From positions 1 to 48,669 of the forward strand of contig CALYPG010000020.1 in NCBI GenBank assembly GCA_945271295.1: DNA of 48,669 bases. The letters run 5' to 3'. Below the pieces are notes generated by a model. The model did no database searches and was not told the DNA's origin. It was given only the letters and a program-made list of their open reading frames with translations. The DNA is from an uncultured Gilliamella sp. Lineage in GTDB: Bacteria; Pseudomonadota; Gammaproteobacteria; Enterobacterales; Orbaceae. Positions within the stretch are counted from its first letter, which is position 1; every line of letters begins with the position of its first letter. The translations under genes were made by a program, and so were the position numbers. Positions 17,661 to 26,676 of the stretch are shown here, piece after piece.

Positions 17661-18599
17661 ATGTCAAGCTATCAACGCGATACTATACTGCTTTTTGTAG
17701 GCATAGGATTATTACTGGTTGTCGCCTCCGTTATAGGTTGGTTATTAAAACATCGCATAAGTACCCCAAATAAAGTAATTGATAATCTCAATTCTCGCAT
17801 CAATTCTTGGTGGGTAATGGTGGTCATCATTGGTTTTACTTTTTTATTGGGTAAATTAGCGGTAGTTTTTCTATTTTTTGTTGCATCGGGATTTGCTTTA
17901 CGCGAATTTCTTATCTTAACGCCCATAACACGTTATGATTATTATGCACTACTATTTGCTTTTTATGTGGCACTACCGTTGCAATATATTTTGGTGGCTA
18001 TTTCATGGTATGGTTTATTTAGTATTTTTATTCCGATATATGCTTTTTTGTTATTGGCTATTTTGGCTTCAATAACTGGATCGACAAATAATTTTTTAGA
18101 AAGAACAGCTGAGGTGCAATGGGGACTTATGATTACTGTTTATTGTATTTCTTGTGTGCCAGCACTGTTGACATTAGAAATCAATAACTACCAAGACCGC
18201 AATTTATTACTTATTGCTTTTTTAATCTTGGTCGTGCAACTCTCTGATGTATTGCAATACGTATTTGGTAAGCTATTTGGCAAACATAAAATTGCACCAA
18301 ATTTATCACCGTCAAAAACCATTGAAGGTTTTTTGGGAGGAATTTTAACAGCAAGCATGATTGGGGCTTGTCTTTTTTGGATTACACCATTTAGCTTTAT
18401 TCAGGCTGGTTTGATTTCTTTGCTAATTACTTTGTTTGGTTTTATGGGGGGATTAGTTATGTCTGCCATAAAACGCGATAGAGGGGTAAAAGATTGGGGT
18501 AAAGTGATAAGCGGACATGGAGGTGTGCTTGATCGTTTAGATTCAGTTTGTTTTGCTGCACCCATTTTTTTCCATATTGTACGTTATTTTTGGGTATAA
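17661..18599 (+). CDS. ynbB: YnbB-like phosphatidate cytidylyltransferase (CdsA paralogue)
   Basis: This 312-residue polytopic membrane protein carries the CdsA signature in full near its C-terminus: Ser268-Ala-Ile-Lys-Arg, Lys-Asp, then GHGG-VLDRLD with the last Asp at 294. The family makes CDP-diacylglycerol from CTP and phosphatidate. YnbB is the E. coli CdsA paralogue. GGGGG precedes the ATG at 17661. The gene closes the operon, 52 bp after the small membrane protein, whereas in E. coli ynbB is second. The genome presumably has a housekeeping cdsA elsewhere, so this copy likely supplies a dedicated activated lipid for YnbA. Confidence 0.87.
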   Translation: MSSYQRDTILLFVGIGLLLVVASVIGWLLKHRISTPNKVIDNLNSRINSWWVMVVIIGFTFLLGKLAVVFLFFVASGFALREFLILTPITRYDYYALLFAFYVALPLQYILVAISWYGLFSIFIPIYAFLLLAILASITGSTNNFLERTAEVQWGLMITVYCISCVPALLTLEINNYQDRNLLLIAFLILVVQLSDVLQYVFGKLFGKHKIAPNLSPSKTIEGFLGGILTASMIGACLFWITPFSFIQAGLISLLITLFGFMGGLVMSAIKRDRGVKDWGKVISGHGGVLDRLDSVCFAAPIFFHIVRYFWV

Positions 18600-18746
18600 A
18601 ATATTTAGTTAACTTAAATTTTCAAATAAAACAATGCGATATGACATATGTATAAAAATTCACATCTAAAAAAGAGCAAAACGATTTAATTTATGATATA
18701 AATACATGCATTTAATTAACTTAAAAATATAAATAAGGACTTTAGT

Positions 18747-19010
18747 ATGTTAAAAGAGCAAATGGTAGTAAAAAATTCAACAGGCCTTCATGCACGCCCG
18801 GTTACGACACTGGTTAAATTAGCTGGTCGCTACAAATCATCCATTGAACTTGTATATAATGAAAAAAACATAAAATTAAAAAGTATGATGGGTCTACTTG
18901 GGGCAGGTGTTAAAGGCGGCTCTACGGTTGAAATTATTTGTGATGGTGAAGATGAACAAGCCGCAATGGATGAAATCCGCGAGCTTTTTGCTACAGGTTT
19001 TGGTGAATAA
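18747..19010 (+). CDS. HPr-family phosphocarrier, Firmicutes-like
   Basis: This 87-residue protein carries phosphate in the PEP-dependent sugar phosphotransferase system or a regulatory branch of it. His15 in TGLHARP is the EI phosphorylation site. Ser46 in KLKSMMGLL matches the HprK-regulated Ser46 region of Bacillus HPr (LKSIMG). The C-terminus ends GFGE, like the GLGE of Bacillus HPr. Overall it resembles Firmicutes HPr far more than E. coli HPr (NGLHTRP, KSLFKL). It stands alone, without ptsI, crr or hprK beside it. AAGGA precedes the ATG. It may be a second, acquired HPr. Family call is secure; specific role is not. Confidence 0.88.
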   Translation: MLKEQMVVKNSTGLHARPVTTLVKLAGRYKSSIELVYNEKNIKLKSMMGLLGAGVKGGSTVEIICDGEDEQAAMDEIRELFATGFGE

Positions 19011-19050
19011 TTGCCAGGCTAATTCAGCAATATATTTTTCAAAAATTTGG

Positions 19051-19074
19051 TTCCGTCGATGACAATCGACGGAA
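19051..19074 (+). terminator. Hairpin after the HPr gene
   Basis: A perfect 10-bp stem, TTCCGTCGAT / ATCGACGGAA, has a GACA loop, 40 bases after the HPr stop. It is GC-rich for this genome but has no long T-run (TAGTATAAAA follows). It probably terminates or stabilises the HPr transcript, and may serve the convergent permease gene too. Confidence 0.55.
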
Positions 19075-19130
19075 TAGTATAAAAGATATTATTCAATTTT
19101 AAATAAAGCAGATCTATCAATATAATTAGT

Positions 19131-20492
19131 TTAATTTTTGATAATAGAATTAAGTTCTTTATGATCTATTGACGGTAACATACAAGTGAAACCTTTAGTT
19201 AGGTAAACTAAATAAATAAATCCAATCGCCAACCAAATTAAACCAACAATCATCGCTGTTGCATCAAGACTAGTCCAAAGCCACAATGATAGTAAAACTC
19301 CGATTAAGGGTAATACGCCATATTTAAAAATAGTAGTAGCTGTATTACCTTTAAATTTACCTAAATAGCTTTTAATTACACACAAGTTGACAAAAGTAAA
19401 GGCAACCAATGCGCCAAAACTAATCATTGATACCACTAAACTAAGATCTAATACTAATGATAACAATGAAAAACTGGCCACAAAAATAATAGATAAGTAA
19501 GGCGTTCTGAAACGATGATGAATTTTATAAAAAATTTGTTTAGGTAACACGCCTTCTCGCCCCATTGCATAAAATATCCTTGATACACTCGTTTGAGCGG
19601 TCATTGCTGAAGCAAAAACGCCAGTCAAATAGGCCGCTTGAAAGAAGCTATACATAAAATGACCACTTAAATGGCTAATTTCGCCAACACGACGCACAAC
19701 GTATAAACTTGCAATGTCTTCTTTACCAACTAAATCACTCCATACCGGATAGGCTAAGTGAGCACTATAAGAGACAATTAAAAAGATACCACCCGCTATT
19801 ACTACAGTCCATAATATTGCTCTAGGCAGTGATTTTTGTGCATCATTTGATTCTTCAGCAAGGGTGGCAATCGCATCAAAGCCTAGAAAAGCCAAACAAA
19901 GTACTGCTGCGCCAGAAAGTAAACCACTAAAGTCGCTTGAATTTACTTGAAGTGGTTTTAACATTGCCTCTGATGTAAGATCAACATTAGAAAATGCTAA
20001 GAAAACAAACAATGCAATAAAAATCAATTGCACAATAATTAAAGTAAAATTAACGGAATTAATAAGTTTGATTCCTATAAAATTTAATAGGCTAACACTG
20101 ATCAATGCTCCTAATACAAAAACATAAGCTGGTATAAAAGGAAATGTATCATGTAAATAAATGCCTAATACCAAATAATTCAATATTGGTAAAAACAAGT
20201 AATCAAGGATTTGTGCCCAACCCACTAAAAAACCAATTTTCCCGCCAAACGTATATTGCACATAAGAATAGGCAGAACCCGCAATAGGTAATTTATTTGC
20301 CATACGACAATAACTTAATGCTGTGAAAAAGATCATTGCAAGGGTGATAATATAGGCTATAGGTAAGTGTCCATTGCTTAAAACTGTAACTTGCCCATAA
20401 GTGGTAAAGATTCCTAAAGGAACCATATAAGCTAAACCAAATGCAATCAATGCAGGTGTGGTTAAAACTCGTTTCATTTTTATTGTGGACAT
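19131..20492 (-). CDS. APC-family amino acid/polyamine permease
   Basis: This 453-residue transporter has about 12 transmembrane segments, beginning KRVLTTPALIAFGLAYMVPLGIFTTYG. That pattern resembles the PuuP/PlaP (YeeF) branch of the APC superfamily, which imports putrescine or related amines. The helix-1 break and the GSAYSYVQYTFGGKIGFLVGW region fit the family. AGGAG lies 7 bases before the ATG at 20492. The gene is monocistronic and convergent with the HPr gene. Its leader contains two short hairpins behind a clear -10 element. An amino acid substrate instead of a polyamine is possible. Confidence 0.85.
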   Translation of the reverse strand: MSTIKMKRVLTTPALIAFGLAYMVPLGIFTTYGQVTVLSNGHLPIAYIITLAMIFFTALSYCRMANKLPIAGSAYSYVQYTFGGKIGFLVGWAQILDYLFLPILNYLVLGIYLHDTFPFIPAYVFVLGALISVSLLNFIGIKLINSVNFTLIIVQLIFIALFVFLAFSNVDLTSEAMLKPLQVNSSDFSGLLSGAAVLCLAFLGFDAIATLAEESNDAQKSLPRAILWTVVIAGGIFLIVSYSAHLAYPVWSDLVGKEDIASLYVVRRVGEISHLSGHFMYSFFQAAYLTGVFASAMTAQTSVSRIFYAMGREGVLPKQIFYKIHHRFRTPYLSIIFVASFSLLSLVLDLSLVVSMISFGALVAFTFVNLCVIKSYLGKFKGNTATTIFKYGVLPLIGVLLSLWLWTSLDATAMIVGLIWLAIGFIYLVYLTKGFTCMLPSIDHKELNSIIKN

Positions 20493-20836
20493 GACTTTGC
20501 TCCTCTGTCCAAAAAAACAATAAAAAACTACTAAGTATAGTTTTGCCTTTTTACCCGCTCAAAGCGGCAGGGAATTCTCCCACATTATTATAATTATGCA
20601 AGCTAATTTTTAGCATATGCTTGTAAACAGCCCAATTTGTATGCTTTAAAGTAAAATAGCAATTAAATACCAACCAAATATTAATTGATTTATCTTTTTG
20701 GGAATGCCTCGTCGGTTTTAGCTTGATTTTGAATATACAGAACAAGGATACTGTGATTTAAGTTGATAAAGTGCAACGCAACTTATTAAACTGGTATTAA
20801 TTAGTGTAGCCTATCCATAGTAAGGAGATAACAATT
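20493..20836. other. Intergenic region with the permease promoter and leader
   Basis: This 344-bp region separates the divergent permease and zinc-ribbon genes. It contains the permease leader described separately. A 64-codon minus-strand frame (20551-20745) starts with an unsupported TTG and is not counted as a gene. AAGGAGATA directly before 20837 serves the plus-strand gene. Confidence 0.4.
20552..20595 (-). promoter_or_regulatory. Permease promoter and double-hairpin leader
   Basis: On the minus strand TATAATAAT (about 20586-20594) is followed within a few bases by GGGAGAATTCCC and then CCGCTTTGAGCGG. These two small GC-rich hairpins would sit at the 5' end of the permease mRNA, about 60-85 bases before its ATG. 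They could protect the transcript or sense a ligand. No known riboswitch class was recognised. Confidence 0.4.
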
Positions 20837-21136
20837 ATGGCTAGTTATGATTTTCTAACTGCATATTGTACATGCCCACGATGTAGGACTTCGGGGACAT
20901 TTGAAATAGAGGCATTTTTTCCGTCGGGAGGTTTGTTTGAATATAATTTAGGAGATGAGCTAATTAACCAAACAAAAATAAAGTTGAAAGAAAATTTTAT
21001 TGCCGAAGGATATACTATATGTCCTTATTGTGATAAAGATTTTTTTATTAACATACAAGTGAGAAATAAAACTATTTACGCAATTAATATCAGCGATAAG
21101 AAAGGATATATAGATAATCCGGCCAAAAAACACTAG
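20837..21136 (+). CDS. Small zinc-ribbon protein, unknown function
   Basis: This 99-residue protein starts at an ATG preceded by AAGGAG. Two CxxC knuckles, Cys13-Pro-Arg-Cys16 and Cys62-Pro-Tyr-Cys65, can together bind one zinc ion. The spacing of about 45 residues leaves a beta-rich insert between them. There is no signal peptide or membrane segment, so it is cytoplasmic. It stands alone, without informative neighbours. Family not recognised. Confidence 0.6.
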   Translation: MASYDFLTAYCTCPRCRTSGTFEIEAFFPSGGLFEYNLGDELINQTKIKLKENFIAEGYTICPYCDKDFFINIQVRNKTIYAINISDKKGYIDNPAKKH

Positions 21137-21351
21137 CCAACACAGTTCCCTGTGCTCACGTGATACTTTAGTAATATATGAGTTTTTACAATGTTAAAAA
21201 CTATTCCTTGGCTTAAAGGAATATACTAATGATGATTTTAGTTTTATTAGCCATCAAAACCTATTTTCCCTCTATATAGATTATAAAATCGCTATCAATT
21301 ATTTTATTACCAGCTCATAATAACCAAATTTTTTAATTTAGCTATTAAGTA

Positions 21352-21936
21352 TTAATGTTGAATAAATAATTTATAGTCAGATAAATATGAACCTAATGGC
21401 GTTGTTTTTATCGTTACTAAAGCTTTATTACCATATTGAGTGTTCTCATCTGGAGTAAAACAGAGGAAAAAACTACTGGAAGTATATTCATCATATATTC
21501 TAATGCCATTTTTACAGTGATTATGTCTTGATAGGCTCGGACCTGGTGAGGTAATTAAATATTGTGTAATATAGGTTCTATATTCACCAGGCATAAAATA
21601 TACTGCCGCGTTTGGAAAACAACAAATTGTTATCCAGCAGATTATAAAAATATTTATAAACTTTAAAAAATAGTTTTCTATCCGCTTCCAAATGCGTTGT
21701 TTATTTAGCAATGATTTTGGGGAAAAAGCAAAGATAAAACTAATAAAAAAAGAACTGATAAAAGTATAAGATTCGATAGTTGCAAAGACTATTATTTTTG
21801 ATCTTATTTTTAACAAAAAAAATAAGTTAATAAGTAACATGATTATCAATAATATTACCAGAATTAATATGACTCTTTGTTTTATTTTAATTGGCTTCAA
21901 AAGATCAATCTTATAATTTTTAAAATTCTGCTCCAT
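21352..21936 (-). CDS. Unknown membrane protein
   Basis: This protein has 194 residues if started at ATG 21936; a GTG two codons upstream is less likely. Three hydrophobic segments are visible: about residues 24-46, 50-72 (with an FFISFIFAF core) and 91-112. The C-terminal ~75 residues are hydrophilic with two cysteines and are probably extracytoplasmic. It is very AT-rich, and no family is recognised. Its Shine-Dalgarno region is made of tandem heptamers (GGATAGT on this strand), which could vary in copy number. It is convergent with the zinc-ribbon gene. Confidence 0.55.
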   Translation of the reverse strand: MEQNFKNYKIDLLKPIKIKQRVILILVILLIIMLLINLFFLLKIRSKIIVFATIESYTFISSFFISFIFAFSPKSLLNKQRIWKRIENYFLKFINIFIICWITICCFPNAAVYFMPGEYRTYITQYLITSPGPSLSRHNHCKNGIRIYDEYTSSSFFLCFTPDENTQYGNKALVTIKTTPLGSYLSDYKLFIQH

Positions 21937-21940
21937 ATTC

Positions 21941-21968
21941 ACTATCCACTATCCAATATCCAATATCA
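21941..21968. repeat. Tandem heptamer repeat at the start of the membrane protein gene
   Basis: Four adjacent 7-bp units (ACTATCC, ACTATCC, AATATCC, AATATCA) lie directly upstream of ATG 21936. On the coding strand they read GGATAGT and GGATATT, so they overlap the ribosome binding site. Confidence 0.6.
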
Positions 21969-22272
21969 ACAATGTGATAAATCATTATGAATTACTGATT
22001 ACGCTATTTTTAATAGTTAGATTAAAATAATCAGATTAATTATCAAAACTATAGCAGTGATTTTGTTTATTGGCTAAATTAATTTTGAATTATCATGAAA
22101 CTAACTAAAAAATTCAATTAAGATTTTAATCGGGTATTGCTCTAAATAATTAATTATATTCTTTATAATACACTTCTAATCATAGATGCTAAAAAAAAGA
22201 GTGAAAATAGCGTACAATAGCTCAACTTTAATGTATAGAGCATTCTATATATAACAAAATTAGGAAATTATT
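21969..22272. other. Intergenic region before tmk
   Basis: About 300 AT-rich bases between divergent genes hold the tmk promoter. No gene, operator or strong hairpin is seen. Confidence 0.4.
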
Positions 22273-22914
22273 ATGACCGGTAAATTTATTGTCATTGAAG
22301 GGCTTGAAGGGGCAGGTAAAACAACTGCCATTAATACCGTTGCCACCATATTAAATCAGCATAATATTGACGATTTGCAATTTACTCGTGAACCGGGCGG
22401 AACCCCTATTGCTGAAGCATTACGAAATATTATTAAAAATGGTTTAGACAATGAGTTTTTAACCGATAAAGCAGAATTACTTATGTTATACGCTGCGCGT
22501 ATTCAATTAATTGAAAATGTGATAAAACCCTCGCTTAAATTAGGAAAATGGGTAATTGGTGACCGTCATGATTTATCGACTCAGGCTTATCAAGGAGGAG
22601 GGCGGCAGTTAAATACAGTTTTTATTGAAACATTAAAAAATCAAGTTTTAGGTGATTTTAAACCTGATTTAACGTTATATTTAGATATCGACCCTGAAAT
22701 AGGTTTAATGCGTGCTAAATCCAGAGGTAAATTAGATCGTATTGAACAGCAATCTTTATCATTTTTTAAGCGAATTCGTCAGCGTTATCAAGAACTTGCT
22801 AAACAAGATAGCACTATTATTACTATTGATGCAGAAAAACCAATGGCTAATGTGGTTAAACAAATTGAACAAATTTTAGTAACATGGTTACCAAAACAGG
22901 TGAATCTTTCATGA
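22273..22914 (+). CDS. tmk: Thymidylate kinase
   Basis: This 213-residue enzyme phosphorylates dTMP to dTDP with ATP, an essential step to dTTP. The P-loop is GLEGAGKT at residues 10-17. The DR motif region is [16 protein letters not shown], and [11 protein letters not shown] is the substrate-binding segment. Length is normal. The tmk stop overlaps the holB ATG as ATGA, so the two genes are translationally coupled, the order seen in enterobacteria. Confidence 0.96.
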   Translation: MTGKFIVIEGLEGAGKTTAINTVATILNQHNIDDLQFTREPGGTPIAEALRNIIKNGLDNEFLTDKAELLMLYAARIQLIENVIKPSLKLGKWVIGDRHDLSTQAYQGGGRQLNTVFIETLKNQVLGDFKPDLTLYLDIDPEIGLMRAKSRGKLDRIEQQSLSFFKRIRQRYQELAKQDSTIITIDAEKPMANVVKQIEQILVTWLPKQVNLS

Positions 22915-23903
22915 AATTAGATGATTACCCTTGGCTTATTTTACCTTATCAACAATTGACTTTAGGTATATTACAGCAACGTGCTCACCATGCTTTATTG
23001 ATTAATTATGTTCAAGGTAGTGGTGAGGATACGCTTATTAAATTATTGGCCAACCGTTTATTATGTCAATCGACAGAACAGTTAGAACCTTGCTTCAAGT
23101 GTCACAGTTGTCAATTATTTTTAGCGAATAACCACCCTGATTATTATGTGATCATTAATGAACCAAATAAACAATCGATTGGTATAGATCAAATTCGTAG
23201 TTTATCAAGTAAAGTCTATGAAAAATCACAGCAAGGTAATAATAAAGTCATTTGGATTAAACGGGCCGCATTAATGACTGAAGCTGCGGCTAATGCTTTA
23301 TTAAAAACATTAGAAGAACCACCGCTTAATACATATTTTATTTTAAGTGATGAACATAATAGCCAAATGTTACCTACAATTCACAGTCGCTGTTTTTCTT
23401 ATTTTTTAAAAGTACCTAAACTAGAACAATCTATTGAATGGCTAAAAAAGAATCATAATTTAGCATATAGCGATAATGAACTTGCCACAGCACTATTATT
23501 GAGCGAAAATGCGCCATTATCTGCATTAGCTTTATTAGCGCCAGAAAAATGGCAACAGCGAAAAGTATTTTGTGAAAATTTATTAACTGCATTACCACAA
23601 AATAATTATTGGCAATTAGCAAAGACATTTGATCATGAACAATTTTTGGAACGCATTATTTGGTTTTGTGCGTTATTGAGTGATGCACTTAAAGCTAAGC
23701 AAAAAGTTGGGCGTTTTATTATTAATCGCGATCAAGTAACATTGGTTAGATTATTGGCAACGTATAGTTATGAAAAAATTACTGCACTTTATGATCTGTG
23801 GTTACAAGCAAGACAACATCTACTTTCTATAAATGGATTAAATAAAGAATTGATTGTTTGTAATGTGTTTGCCCAATCGGAAGTAATTAGTAACTCATAT
23901 TAA
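22911..23903 (+). CDS. holB: DNA polymerase III delta' subunit
   Basis: This protein has 331 residues from ATG 22911, which overlaps the tmk stop. It is the clamp-loader delta' subunit. It shows the zinc-binding cysteines of the family (CFKCHSCQ), the degenerate ATPase core and the RFC-type motif IHSRC (arginine-finger SRC). The order tmk-holB is conserved, but the usual downstream tatD-type gene is missing and the O-acylation cassette follows instead. One inverted copy of the 37-bp repeat lies just after the stop. Confidence 0.93.
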   Translation: MKLDDYPWLILPYQQLTLGILQQRAHHALLINYVQGSGEDTLIKLLANRLLCQSTEQLEPCFKCHSCQLFLANNHPDYYVIINEPNKQSIGIDQIRSLSSKVYEKSQQGNNKVIWIKRAALMTEAAANALLKTLEEPPLNTYFILSDEHNSQMLPTIHSRCFSYFLKVPKLEQSIEWLKKNHNLAYSDNELATALLLSENAPLSALALLAPEKWQQRKVFCENLLTALPQNNYWQLAKTFDHEQFLERIIWFCALLSDALKAKQKVGRFIINRDQVTLVRLLATYSYEKITALYDLWLQARQHLLSINGLNKELIVCNVFAQSEVISNSY

Positions 23904-23915
23904 TGTAGATTTTTT

Positions 23916-23952
23916 GACAAAAAGTTTCAGATTAGGTATGCGTTTAAGTAGA
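23916..23952 (-). repeat. 37-bp dispersed repeat, copy 3 (inverted)
   Basis: GACAAAAAGTTTCAG and the following bases to 23952 are the reverse complement of a diverged copy of the unit at 8869-8905 (about 28/37 identical). It fills the gap between holB and the MBOAT gene and ends 10 bases before the GTG start codon. Confidence 0.6.
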
Positions 23953-23962
23953 AAGGATTGCA

Positions 23963-25363
23963 GTGAGTTATTTATCTATTGAATTTGGTTTACTTTTTAT
24001 TATTTTTTTTGCTTTCTATTGGGCATGCTATTTATCACCTAAATTACAAAATAATCTATTACTAATAATTAGTTATTTGATTGTTAGTAGTTATAGTTGG
24101 CAATTTGCACTTATCCTTTTTATTTACACCTGCATTATTTATTTCTTTTCAGTCATAATATCTAAATCTGAGCGTCATGCAAAACTGTGGTTAATTGTCA
24201 GTTTGTTTGTATCGATAACTAACTTAGCCTTATTTAAATATTTTGATTTCTTTAGATATGAAATACAAGCGCTGCTCAACTTCTGGCATTTATCAATTGC
24301 ATTACCTTTGATTTCAGTATTAATGCCTATTGGCATATCATTTTATACATTCCATTCTATTAGTTATTTGGTTTCCGTCAAAAATAAAGAAATACCAGTA
24401 GCTAAATTTTGGGATTTTGTATTATTTTTATCGTTTTTCCCCAGCATTATTGCCGGTCCCATTAATCGAGCTAAAGAATTTTTACCACAAATTGCAATTA
24501 CTCAATCTCGCCAAATTATAGAGCCGTTTCGTGCTTTTACTCTGATTATGCTGGCAGTAATAAAAGTTTACTGTTTTGGTGCTTTGATTAATGATAATTG
24601 GGTTAATCCTATTTTTGCTAATCCAATAGAATTTAATGTTATCGATTTATTAGTTGGTCTTTATGCTTATGCCATTCAACTATATTTAAACTTCTCTGGC
24701 TATACGGATTTAGTGACCGCTATTGCTTTATTGCTCGGTTTTCGTTTACCTATCAACTTTAATTTCCCTTATTTAGCACTGAATTTACGTGATTTTTGGT
24801 ATCGTTGGCATATTAGTTTATCCAACTGGATTCGTGATTATATTTATATCCCTCTTGGTGGCAACCGTTGTGGTTTTATCCGAACACAAATTAATGTTAT
24901 GTTAGCAATGATATTGTCTGGTTTATGGCATGGAGCAGGAATTAATTTCATTATTTGGGGAGCTATTCATGGTTTAGGTATTGTTGCACTCAATATTGGT
25001 GATCGTTATTTAGGACAAGGCTTGGTGACAAAGTATTTACCTACCCTTGCCAGATTATTGACCTGGCATTATGTTTGTTTTACTTGGTTGTTTTTTTATT
25101 GTGAAAGCTTATCGGATGTTGGGGATTATTTTACGGCATTAACCAGTAATTTTTTAATAAAACCACATTACCCAGAAGTATTCCTGATTTTTTGCTTTAT
25201 ATGTGTTATTTATTCGAAGTGTAAAACTTTTCCTGAATGGTTCATAAAACAACTTTCCAAAGTAAATCGAGTTTGTTTGCCTTTTATTTTTATTTTGATA
25301 ATGTGGTTAACTATTTATATAGCGCCGTCAGGCGTACCAAATTTTATTTATGCTAATTTCTAA
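23963..25363 (+). CDS. MBOAT (AlgI/PatA-like) membrane O-acyltransferase
   Basis: This 466-residue protein begins at GTG 23963 behind AAAGGA. It has about 10 membrane segments. The MBOAT signatures are present: RDFWYRWHISLSNWIRDYIYIPLGGNR and the catalytic His323 in GLWHGAG. Relatives such as AlgI and PatA move acyl (usually acetyl) groups across the inner membrane for O-acetylation of alginate, peptidoglycan or other glycans. The two SGNH genes downstream complete a transfer cassette like patA-patB. The acceptor is not revealed: there is no alginate gene nearby, so peptidoglycan or a surface polysaccharide is likely. Confidence 0.9.
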   Translation: MSYLSIEFGLLFIIFFAFYWACYLSPKLQNNLLLIISYLIVSSYSWQFALILFIYTCIIYFFSVIISKSERHAKLWLIVSLFVSITNLALFKYFDFFRYEIQALLNFWHLSIALPLISVLMPIGISFYTFHSISYLVSVKNKEIPVAKFWDFVLFLSFFPSIIAGPINRAKEFLPQIAITQSRQIIEPFRAFTLIMLAVIKVYCFGALINDNWVNPIFANPIEFNVIDLLVGLYAYAIQLYLNFSGYTDLVTAIALLLGFRLPINFNFPYLALNLRDFWYRWHISLSNWIRDYIYIPLGGNRCGFIRTQINVMLAMILSGLWHGAGINFIIWGAIHGLGIVALNIGDRYLGQGLVTKYLPTLARLLTWHYVCFTWLFFYCESLSDVGDYFTALTSNFLIKPHYPEVFLIFCFICVIYSKCKTFPEWFIKQLSKVNRVCLPFIFILIMWLTIYIAPSGVPNFIYANF

Positions 25364-25422
25364 TTATGCTATTTAGTAACAATGATATATAGAGAATAAT
25401 TTTTTAATAATAAGAGTCTAAA

Positions 25423-26676
25423 TTGAGTTTAAAATTCCAATATTATAATTTTTCGAATGAGAATATTGTCCAACAGTCTAATAAATTAGAGAAAACAAAC
25501 AATAATCTATTTATTTCGACTGAGAAATCCTTATCTGCTCGGAACATTTTCGTTCTATTAACTATTACCGCTATTGGGTTAATGGTTGTTTATTACAATT
25601 CAATTTTAATTTATTGGCAACAGACATATCATTTTGAACTTTTAAATACAAATACGCTAACCACACAAAACACTTTAGAAGATGAGCCTAAACCGGTCAA
25701 AATTCATGATGAAAACACCGAGGAAAATAGTTCAGTATCAAAAGATAATATTCTTGTTCAAGTGCATTCTTATATATTACCTCAATTTAGGAAAAAAAAA
25801 TCTAATACAGCTGCTTTACCAAGTAAAACTGCTGACAAAAACAATAAAACCAAAGAATCAGTTGAACAAAATGCTATAAAGAATGAAACCGTTAATAACC
25901 ATTCCAATCCCAATTCTCAGGAAACAAAGGATGACAATAATATCAATCAACCAATGTTACAGAGCACCGCTTTACCGGACAAAATATCAGAAATTATCGC
26001 AATTTATAAACCATTACCGATTTTTTTGACTGAAAAAGATAAGGTTTTATTTGCTGGCGATTCTTTAATGCAAGGTGTTGCACCTCATGTTAAAAAAATG
26101 TTATTTAAAAAGTATAAAATAGAAAGTGTTAATTTCAGTAAGCAAAGCACTGGACTTGCTTACCCCAGTGCTTTTGACTGGCCAAAAACAATTAATGATA
26201 ACATAGTAGCAGATCCTTCAATTAAATTACTCGTTATGTTTTTGGGCCCTAACGACCCTTGGGACTTTCCGGTTAAAGGTTATGCTAAATTTGCAAGATT
26301 CAAGTCTGAGCTCTGGGAGCAACAATATCGTTTGCGAATAGCTACAATTTTACATATCGCCAAAGAACATAACGTTCAAGTACTTTGGCTTGCAGCACCT
26401 TGTATGCGTAAACCAAAACTAAATGAAGGTATGGTTTATTTAAATACTCTATATAAATCAGAATTAGAAAAAACACAGCAGCACTTTCTAACAACTAATG
26501 AATTATTGGGTTGTACATACGAAAAATTCAGTAATTTTATCGAAACGAATAAAGTTAAAATAAAAGTAAGAGTTGATGATGGTATTCATTTCACACCGTC
26601 AGGTCAAAAAATTTTGGCTAATGCCATTATGGAAAAAATCACTTTTAAAGACTTAGAGGATACCGACAGTGATTAA
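25423..26676 (+). CDS. Membrane-anchored SGNH/DUF459-type acyltransferase
   Basis: This 417-residue protein probably starts at TTG 25423; the next in-frame Met is about 50 residues in. One transmembrane segment (about residues 43-65) anchors it. A low-complexity Asn/Lys/Thr-rich linker runs to about residue 190, followed by a periplasmic SGNH domain. Catalytic positions: Ser214 in GDS, Gly275, Asn277 in GPND, Asp386 and His389 in DGIH. The domain should pass acetyl groups from the MBOAT protein to the glycan or remove them. It is the second gene of the cassette and overlaps the third by 8 bases. Confidence 0.82.
   Translation: MSLKFQYYNFSNENIVQQSNKLEKTNNNLFISTEKSLSARNIFVLLTITAIGLMVVYYNSILIYWQQTYHFELLNTNTLTTQNTLEDEPKPVKIHDENTEENSSVSKDNILVQVHSYILPQFRKKKSNTAALPSKTADKNNKTKESVEQNAIKNETVNNHSNPNSQETKDDNNINQPMLQSTALPDKISEIIAIYKPLPIFLTEKDKVLFAGDSLMQGVAPHVKKMLFKKYKIESVNFSKQSTGLAYPSAFDWPKTINDNIVADPSIKLLVMFLGPNDPWDFPVKGYAKFARFKSELWEQQYRLRIATILHIAKEHNVQVLWLAAPCMRKPKLNEGMVYLNTLYKSELEKTQQHFLTTNELLGCTYEKFSNFIETNKVKIKVRVDDGIHFTPSGQKILANAIMEKITFKDLEDTDSD

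Noticed and set aside
20551-20745. A 64-codon minus-strand frame upstream of the permease
   Set aside because: It begins with TTG without a Shine-Dalgarno and overlaps the permease promoter and leader.
21202-21223. A hairpin (TATTCCTT / AAGGAATA) after the zinc-ribbon gene
   Set aside because: The stem is short and AT-rich and lacks a T-run, so it is not called a terminator.
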